Part shown: positions 59,595-64,000 of the stretch, piece after piece
Position numbering within the stretch: the first letter of the stretch is position 1
Layout of the letters: each line of letters begins with the position of its first letter
Source: DAOSVX01 sp964493665
GTDB lineage: Bacteria > Bacillota_I > Bacilli_A > RF39 > UBA660
Direction of reading: 5' to 3'
DNA: 64,000 nucleotides
NCBI GenBank assembly: GCA_964493665.1
Contig: CAZBOZ010000001.1
Coordinates: 1 to 64,000, forward strand
Position numbers and translations under genes: made by a program
The notes under the pieces: model-generated
Told to the model about the DNA's origin: nothing
Database searches by the model: none
The model's input: the letters and a program-made list of their open reading frames with translations, nothing else

Positions 59595-60780
59595 ATATTT
59601 TACTGTCAGTGATATAAATAAGCATATTAAAGGCTTGGTAGATGGTGATAACTTTTTAAATAAAATATATTTAAAAGGTGAAATATCTAATTTTAAGTTT
59701 CATAGTAGAGGACATCTTTATTTTTCTTTGAAAGATGAAGAAAGCAAGATAAATGCGGTTATGTTTGAGTTTAATCGTTTAAAAGGATTGGATTTTGAAC
59801 CAACAGATGGTATGAATGTTTTAATAGAAGGCAAAATAAGTGTTTACATTCCTAATGGTGGTTATCAAATATATGTCGAAAAAATGACTCAAGATGGACT
59901 TGGCAATTTATATATTGAATTTGAAAAATTAAAAAAGAAATTAGAATTAGAAGGTTTATTTGGTATAGAACATAAGAAGCCAATTCCTAAGTTTCCAAAT
60001 AAAATTGGGATTATAACGGCTTCTACAGGAGCTGCTATAAAAGATATATTAAGTACTATAAAAAGACGTTATCCAATATGTGAAACTATTTTATTCCCAT
60101 CTTTAGTTCAAGGCGATGGTGCTAAGGAAAACATTGTTAAACAGATCAAAGAAGCTAACAATTATGATTTAGATGTGATCATATTAGGCCGTGGCGGCGG
60201 TTCTATAGAAGATTTATGGGCATTTAATGAAGAAATAGTAGCCAGAGCCATATATGATTCTAAAATACCAATAATAAGTGCTGTAGGCCATGATGTCGAT
60301 TTTACTATAAGTGATTTTGTGGCTGATTTAAGAGCAGCAACTCCTACTGGTGGTGCTGAACTAGCAGTGCCAAATATAACTGATTTAATTACTTTAATAA
60401 AACAATATGAAATCAGAAGTTATCAAACAATAAATAATTATCTAAATAGTTATTTAAATAAATTAAAAGCTATAAAGGAATCATATATACTTAAAAACCC
60501 TTTAGCTTTATATGAGATAAAAGAACAAAAACTAAGTAATTATATGGATAGATTAAATACTTATATTGATAATAAATTAGAAAAACATAAATTTAGTTAT
60601 AAAATATTACTTAATAAAATAAATCTGCTTAATCCTTTAAAAATATTAGAAAAAGGATACGGAGTAGTATCTAAAGATAAAGAAATAATTAAATCTACTA
60701 AAAAGCTAAAGGTAAATGATGAAGTAATTATTAAATTATATGAAGGTAAATTGAAAGCTTTAGTAAAAGAAATTTTATAG
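59584..60780 (+). CDS. xseA: Exodeoxyribonuclease VII large subunit
   Basis: This is the catalytic subunit of the single-strand exonuclease ExoVII, 398 aa. The N-terminal OB fold (FLNKIYLKGEISNFKFHSRGHLYFSLKD) is followed by the catalytic domain with IGIITASTGAAIKDI, ILGRGGGSIEDLW, ISAVGHDVDFTISDFVADLRAATPT and a C-terminal coiled coil. It is slightly short (usual about 440), with a shortened coiled-coil region. The start lies inside nusB. Confidence 0.95.
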   Translation: MNDKYFTVSDINKHIKGLVDGDNFLNKIYLKGEISNFKFHSRGHLYFSLKDEESKINAVMFEFNRLKGLDFEPTDGMNVLIEGKISVYIPNGGYQIYVEKMTQDGLGNLYIEFEKLKKKLELEGLFGIEHKKPIPKFPNKIGIITASTGAAIKDILSTIKRRYPICETILFPSLVQGDGAKENIVKQIKEANNYDLDVIILGRGGGSIEDLWAFNEEIVARAIYDSKIPIISAVGHDVDFTISDFVADLRAATPTGGAELAVPNITDLITLIKQYEIRSYQTINNYLNSYLNKLKAIKESYILKNPLALYEIKEQKLSNYMDRLNTYIDNKLEKHKFSYKILLNKINLLNPLKILEKGYGVVSKDKEIIKSTKKLKVNDEVIIKLYEGKLKALVKEIL

Positions 60781-60789
60781 GAGGAATAT

Positions 60790-61014
60790 ATGGAAAAGAA
60801 AGAAGTTAAGTTTGAAGAAAAATTCAAAGAATTAGAGCAAATAGTTAATGAATTAGAAAAAGGTGAGGCTGATCTAGATTTATCTATCGAAAAATACACA
60901 AAAGCTATGAAACTAGCTAAAGAATGTGGAGATAAATTAACTGAAGCCAGCAAGAAAGTAAATAAAATAATTGATGAAGATGGTATGTTAAAAGATTTTG
61001 ATATTGTTGAATAA
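60790..61014 (+). CDS. xseB: Exodeoxyribonuclease VII small subunit
   Basis: This is the 74-aa helical subunit that binds the XseA coiled coil. It has the family core FEEKFKELEQIVNELEKGEADLDLSIEKYTKAMKLA. It has AGGAGGA and lies 9 nt after xseA. A strong bidirectional terminator overlaps the stop. Confidence 0.95.
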   Translation: MEKKEVKFEEKFKELEQIVNELEKGEADLDLSIEKYTKAMKLAKECGDKLTEASKKVNKIIDEDGMLKDFDIVE

Positions 61015-61038
61015 AAAACACTTTGTTAAGTGTTTTTT
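61013..61038. terminator. Bidirectional terminator after xseB
   Basis: An 11-bp stem (61013-61023 with 61028-61038) with a 4-nt loop, A-rich left and T-rich right, ends nusB-xseA-xseB on plus and the 31-aa gene on minus. Confidence 0.88.
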
Positions 61039-61043
61039 AATTA

Positions 61044-61139
61044 CTATCTTATTAAATATGCAATTACCATGGCTACAACGCCAGATACCATAATAAATAA
61101 AGATATCCAGGCAACGATCTTCAACGTCTTTTTATTCAT
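61044..61139 (-). CDS. Tiny single-helix membrane protein (31 aa)
   Basis: On the minus strand, AGAGGTGA is followed at correct spacing by an ATG at 61139 and a 31-codon frame ending TAG (61044-61046). The product starts MNKKTLKIVAWISLF, continues as one hydrophobic helix (about 8-28) and ends AYLIR. It resembles the very short DUF4044-type membrane peptides of Firmicutes, but I am not certain of family membership. It is supported by its ribosome site, membrane-helix composition and a terminator right after the stop. It fills most of the 219-nt gap between xseB and mnmA. Confidence 0.72.
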   Translation of the reverse strand: MNKKTLKIVAWISLFIMVSGVVAMVIAYLIR

Positions 61140-61203
61140 TTATTCACCTCTTGTACTAATAATAATTTACCATAATTTTTTATTTGTGTAAATAAGTTAA
61201 AAA

Positions 61204-61212
61204 TGATATAAT
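61204..61212 (+). promoter_or_regulatory. Extended -10 promoter of mnmA
   Basis: TGATATAAT ends 21 nt before the mnmA ATG; a weak TTGTGT lies 17 nt upstream of TATAAT. Confidence 0.6.
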
Positions 61213-61233
61213 TTCTCCGAGGTGTAAACCAAA

Positions 61234-62343
61234 ATGGCGAAAAAAGTTGTTGTTGGACTTAGTGGAGGAGTAGATTCTGCTGTAGCTCTTTATCTACTTA
61301 AAAAAGAGGGTTATGATGTTATAGCTCTTTTTATGCGTAATTGGGATAGTAGTATCAATAATGATACTTTAGGTAATCCTAATATAAGTAATAATATTTG
61401 CCCTCAAGAAGAAGATTATAATGATGCTAAAGAAGTGGCAGATAAGTTAAATGTTCCTTTGTATAGAGTAGATTTTATTAAAGAATATTGGGATTATGTA
61501 TTTAGTTATTTTTTAGAAGAATTAAAGCTAGGTAGAACGCCTAATCCTGATTTAATGTGTAATAAATATATAAAGTTTGATTTGTTTATCAAAGAAGCTT
61601 TAAAATATGGGGCAGAGTATATAGCTACAGGACATTATGCTAGAACTAAAAATAACCACCTTTATAGAGGAATTGATTCAAATAAAGATCAATCATACTT
61701 TTTAGCTCAATTGTCTTCTAAACAGCTTTCAAATGTCTTATTTCCAGTAGGTGAGTTAAAAAAAGAAGAAGTAAGAAAGATAGCTGAAGAGATAGGGCTT
61801 AATGTAGCAACTAAAAAAGATTCTACTGGTATTTGTTTTATTGGTGAAAGACATTATCAAGATTTTTTAAAAAATTATTTAAAACCAAATCCTGGAAAAG
61901 TTATTGATATAGAAACTAATGATGTAGTAGGGGAACATACTGGTTTAATGAATTATACTATTGGTCAAAGAAAAAATGTCGGATTAAGTGGCAACAAAGA
62001 AAAGCATTTTGTAGTAGGAAAAGATATTAAAAACAATATTTTATATGTAGCTTTTAAAGAAGACAATGAATATCTATATTCTGATGCTTGTTTAATTGAT
62101 AATGTTAATTTTATTAGTGATTTAAGACCTGAAAATTGCACAGCTAAATTTAGATATCGTGGCGAAGATCATCAAGTTATTTTAGAATATTTAGATAACA
62201 ATGAAATATTAGTTAAATATCCTTCTAAAGCAAAAGCTGTTACTCCTGGCCAAGCTTGTGTTTTATATTTAGAAGAAGAATGTTTAGGTAGCGGGATAAT
62301 TAAAGAAATATATAAAAATAATGCAAAATTATGGTACTTATAA
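61234..62343 (+). CDS. mnmA: tRNA-specific 2-thiouridylase MnmA
   Basis: It thiolates U34 of tRNA-Lys, -Glu and -Gln; 369 aa. The ATP-pyrophosphatase P-loop is SGGVDS (residues 10-15). The catalytic Cys is in PDLMCNKYIKF, and the second, persulfide-forming Cys in STGICFIGER. TGHYAR and the C-terminal beta-barrel with TPGQACVLY complete the family set. The sulfur-donor cysteine desulfurase is not in the window. GAGGTG precedes the ATG. Confidence 0.96.
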   Translation: MAKKVVVGLSGGVDSAVALYLLKKEGYDVIALFMRNWDSSINNDTLGNPNISNNICPQEEDYNDAKEVADKLNVPLYRVDFIKEYWDYVFSYFLEELKLGRTPNPDLMCNKYIKFDLFIKEALKYGAEYIATGHYARTKNNHLYRGIDSNKDQSYFLAQLSSKQLSNVLFPVGELKKEEVRKIAEEIGLNVATKKDSTGICFIGERHYQDFLKNYLKPNPGKVIDIETNDVVGEHTGLMNYTIGQRKNVGLSGNKEKHFVVGKDIKNNILYVAFKEDNEYLYSDACLIDNVNFISDLRPENCTAKFRYRGEDHQVILEYLDNNEILVKYPSKAKAVTPGQACVLYLEEECLGSGIIKEIYKNNAKLWYL

Positions 62344-62355
62344 GTACCATTTTTT
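62331..62355 (+). terminator. Intrinsic terminator of mnmA
   Basis: A perfect 20-bp palindrome (62331-62350) is followed by T residues; the stop codon is at its centre. Confidence 0.9.
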
Positions 62356-62356
62356 A

Positions 62357-62386
62357 TTGACAAGAAACTGTTAAGTAATATATAAT
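62357..62386 (+). promoter_or_regulatory. Sigma-A promoter of the HTH gene
   Basis: TTGACA (62357-62362), an 18-nt spacer and TATAAT (62381-62386), 33 nt before the start. Confidence 0.85.
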
Positions 62387-62419
62387 TAGTATGTAAAATA
62401 GAAAGTAGGGAAGTTAGTA

Positions 62420-63196
62420 ATGGATAGATTAGGCGAGTTATTACAAGAATTAGGAATATCCAAAGTTAGATTAGCTAAATATTTAGGCGTATCTAGACAA
62501 ATGGTTTATAATTATTTAGAAATGGATAGTATAAATAAATGGCCAAAAGAAAAGAAAATTTTATTTTTTAAGTTATTAAATATTGAAGATGGTGATGACA
62601 CCACTATTAAAGCAATAAAAGTAAATGCTGATTATTTAATGGAAGTAGAAAGTAGATTAAATCAAGGAGTAAAAGATCTATCTGATTTAGATAACTATTT
62701 TGATTTTAATGGCCTTAAAAAAGAAGAACAAGAATTAATAGCTGATATTACATATTTATTAAAAGAAAAATTATTAGATGAGAAAAAAGGAGCTGAAAAT
62801 TTTCAAGCCTTAACATATTTATATCATTTGTTGCAAGCGTATGAAAATGTTCCAGAAATTAAGTATATTTTTGGTTATATGTCAAAAGCTACAGGATTTA
62901 CTAATCCCAATACTTTTGCTTTTAATGAAGATAAACAATTTATATTTGAAGGAATATTATATTCAGCCTTAACCCTATACAATAGTGGGGGAACAAGCAA
63001 GAGTAAGTTAATTGATTCACATAAAAGATTTGTTCAAGAGATAGAACAAAGGAATGAAGAAAAACTAACCCGTACTCAACAATTAAGCACTTTAAGAATT
63101 CAAGCTTTAAAAGAGCTTAATTATACTAAAATAGACGAATCTAATGCTGCCGAGATATTTGAAAAGATGGCAGAGATAGAGTCTAGGAAAGTATAA
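62420..63196 (+). CDS. HTH-domain protein, probable transcriptional regulator
   Basis: This 258-aa protein has an N-terminal XRE/Cro-type helix-turn-helix (about 5-40): LGISKVRLAKYLGVSRQMVYNYL. The rest (about 60-258) is predicted helical with no domain I recognise; it ends in a Glu/Arg/Gln-rich amphipathic region (KRFVQEIEQRNEEKLTRTQQL). There is no DNA-recombinase or ligand motif. A strong consensus promoter and GTAGGGAAG site precede it. The ordinary housekeeping surroundings (mnmA, xer) give no clue to its targets. Confidence 0.75.
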   Translation: MDRLGELLQELGISKVRLAKYLGVSRQMVYNYLEMDSINKWPKEKKILFFKLLNIEDGDDTTIKAIKVNADYLMEVESRLNQGVKDLSDLDNYFDFNGLKKEEQELIADITYLLKEKLLDEKKGAENFQALTYLYHLLQAYENVPEIKYIFGYMSKATGFTNPNTFAFNEDKQFIFEGILYSALTLYNSGGTSKSKLIDSHKRFVQEIEQRNEEKLTRTQQLSTLRIQALKELNYTKIDESNAAEIFEKMAEIESRKV

Positions 63197-63261
63197 TAAA
63201 TAACAGCATATAATATATATTATGTTAACCAAAGTTAATTTAATGTAATAAAATATAAAGA

Positions 63262-63305
63262 AAAAAGAACTAAATAAATATAATAATTATTAGTTCTTTT
63301 TATAT
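63262..63305. terminator. Bidirectional terminator between the HTH gene and xer
   Basis: A 12-bp stem (63262-63273 with 63290-63301) with a 16-nt A/T loop is flanked by A and T runs. The remainder of the 155-nt gap is plain A/T-rich DNA with no other gene visible. Confidence 0.78.
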
Positions 63306-63351
63306 AACTTATTATAAAAATATAATGAAAATATTATTAAATAAAAATAAA

Positions 63352-64000
63352 TTAATTATCTAAATGACTATGTGGATGATATTCTTCATAGTCTTTTTTT
63401 AACTGTTCATTTACTAAATGAGCATATATTTGAGTAGTAGTTATATCACTATGACCAAGTAACTCTTGAATTATACGCAAATCTGCCCCATTTTGAAGTA
63501 GGTGGGTAGCGAAAGTGTGTCTAATAATATGTGGCGATATATCTTTCTTAATACCTTTTTTAAGACATTCTAATTTAATAAATTTAAATATTGATTGGCG
63601 ACTTAAAGATTTTCCATAACGATTTATAAAAATAAATTCCGTATTTTTGTCTTTTAAAATAATTGGTCTATATTTATATATATATTCTTCTAAATGTTTT
63701 TTAGCTTCATCAGTAATAGGTATAATTCTTTCTTTGCTCCCCTTCCCCATAACTCTAACTAGGTCTTCTTTAAAATCAATATTATTTATTTTAAGGTTAA
63801 CTAATTCACTAATTCTAATACCTGTAGCATATAAAAGCTCTAAAATAGCTTTATTACGATAATCATAAGGATTTTTACATTCAATATCTAATAATTTAGT
63901 TATTTCTTCAATAGTTAAATAAACTGGTAATAATTTATCTTTTTTGGGCATTTTAAGACTTATACAAGGACTTTTTGCTAGTAATCCATCGCTTACTAGA
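63352..64000 (-). CDS. xerD: Tyrosine recombinase XerC/XerD-type (5' end outside window)
   Basis: This is the catalytic domain of a chromosome dimer-resolution type recombinase. The frame stays open to the right window edge past ATG 63951, and the residues before it (SPCISLKMPKKDKLLP) fit the Xer interdomain linker, so the N-terminal SAM-like domain lies beyond the window. The catalytic set is complete: Arg in ATGIRISEL, Lys in GKGSKER, H-x-x-R in SPHIIRHTFATHLL, His in LLGHSDITTTQ and the nucleophile Tyr in IYAHL. XerD is a little more likely than XerC from the LLGHSDITTTQIY motif; a stand-alone integrase is possible but less likely. Confidence 0.85.
   Translation of the reverse strand, partial: LVSDGLLAKSPCISLKMPKKDKLLPVYLTIEEITKLLDIECKNPYDYRNKAILELLYATGIRISELVNLKINNIDFKEDLVRVMGKGSKERIIPITDEAKKHLEEYIYKYRPIILKDKNTEFIFINRYGKSLSRQSIFKFIKLECLKKGIKKDISPHIIRHTFATHLLQNGADLRIIQELLGHSDITTTQIYAHLVNEQLKKDYEEYHPHSHLDN

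Noticed and set aside
63197..63351. A/T-rich gap as a replication or recombination site (dif-like) near xer
   Set aside because: Only a terminator hairpin and short chance palindromes are visible; no 28-bp dif-like sequence could be recognised by eye.
1..64000. Use of the Mycoplasma code (TGA as Trp), suggested by the extreme A/T content
   Set aside because: Tryptophans in conserved motifs (thioredoxin WCGPC, MutM, AlaRS) are all TGG, and TGA ends mutM, ireB and ruvX at the expected place with terminators directly after.

Overview
The window is one contiguous stretch of a low-GC, monoderm (Firmicutes/Bacilli-type) chromosome. The evidence is strong A/T bias, AGGAGG/GGTGA ribosome binding sites, PolC, RNase HIII, HrcA/CIRCE, RecD2, IreB, MltG and TrmR, and Bacillus-like gene order. 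TGA is a genuine stop codon and tryptophan is TGG, so the code is standard and not the Mycoplasma code. MurC, MltG and a YlbL-type protease indicate a peptidoglycan wall. The Bacillus sporulation genes that normally lie between rpsT and lepA (gpr, spoIIP) are absent, which fits a non-spore-former. I infer an uncultured, reduced-genome lineage of Bacilli; I cannot name it further. I saw no tRNA, rRNA, CRISPR array, transposase or prophage.

Layout. 0-5 kb: 3' end of polC, then polA and mutM. 5-14 kb: comEA-comEC-holA (DNA uptake and clamp loader), convergent rnhC, cvpA-trxA-frr, lemA, miaA, and on the minus strand rpsT and a transglutaminase-like protein. 14-31 kb: lepA, a membrane protein, hemW, two paralogous anchored surface proteins, the heat-shock group hrcA-grpE-dnaK-pepF-dnaJ, trhP-mtaB and an esterase. 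31-37 kb: recD2, an AI-2E-family permease, an unusually short alaS and a 57-aa basic protein. 37-45.4 kb: an accessory block (phospholipase-like protein, HD hydrolase, ABC transporter, murC, an unknown protein, a heliorhodopsin with a membrane partner, an SDR dehydrogenase). This block splits the usual alaS-ireB neighbourhood. 45.4-52.3 kb: ireB-ruvX-yrzB-mltG-trmR, greA, tig, lon. 52.4-56.3 kb: a 955-aa protein with a type IV prepilin leader and adhesin-like domains, then the YlbL-type protease. 56.3-64 kb: mutS, nusB-xseA-xseB, mnmA, an HTH protein and a XerC/D recombinase cut by the window edge.

Most of the window is housekeeping. Replication and repair are represented by polC, polA, holA, mutM, rnhC, recD2, mutS, xseAB and xerD. 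Translation and tRNA modification are represented by frr, lepA, rpsT, alaS, miaA, mnmA, trhP, trmR and mtaB. Protein quality control is represented by hrcA-grpE-dnaK-dnaJ, tig, lon and pepF. The two most striking finds are the heliorhodopsin operon (about 43.1-44.5 kb), with all expected retinal-pocket residues, and the prepilin-tagged giant adhesin. Also notable are an AlaRS without its C-Ala domain but with an added Cys cluster, and an hrcA promoter with three CIRCE half-sites.

The chromosome is compact. Many terminators contain the stop codon of the gene they end, and many promoters have a -10 box (often extended, TGnTATAAT) only 16-23 nt before the start codon. Start codons were chosen by Shine-Dalgarno spacing, so several are a few codons inside the longest open frame.
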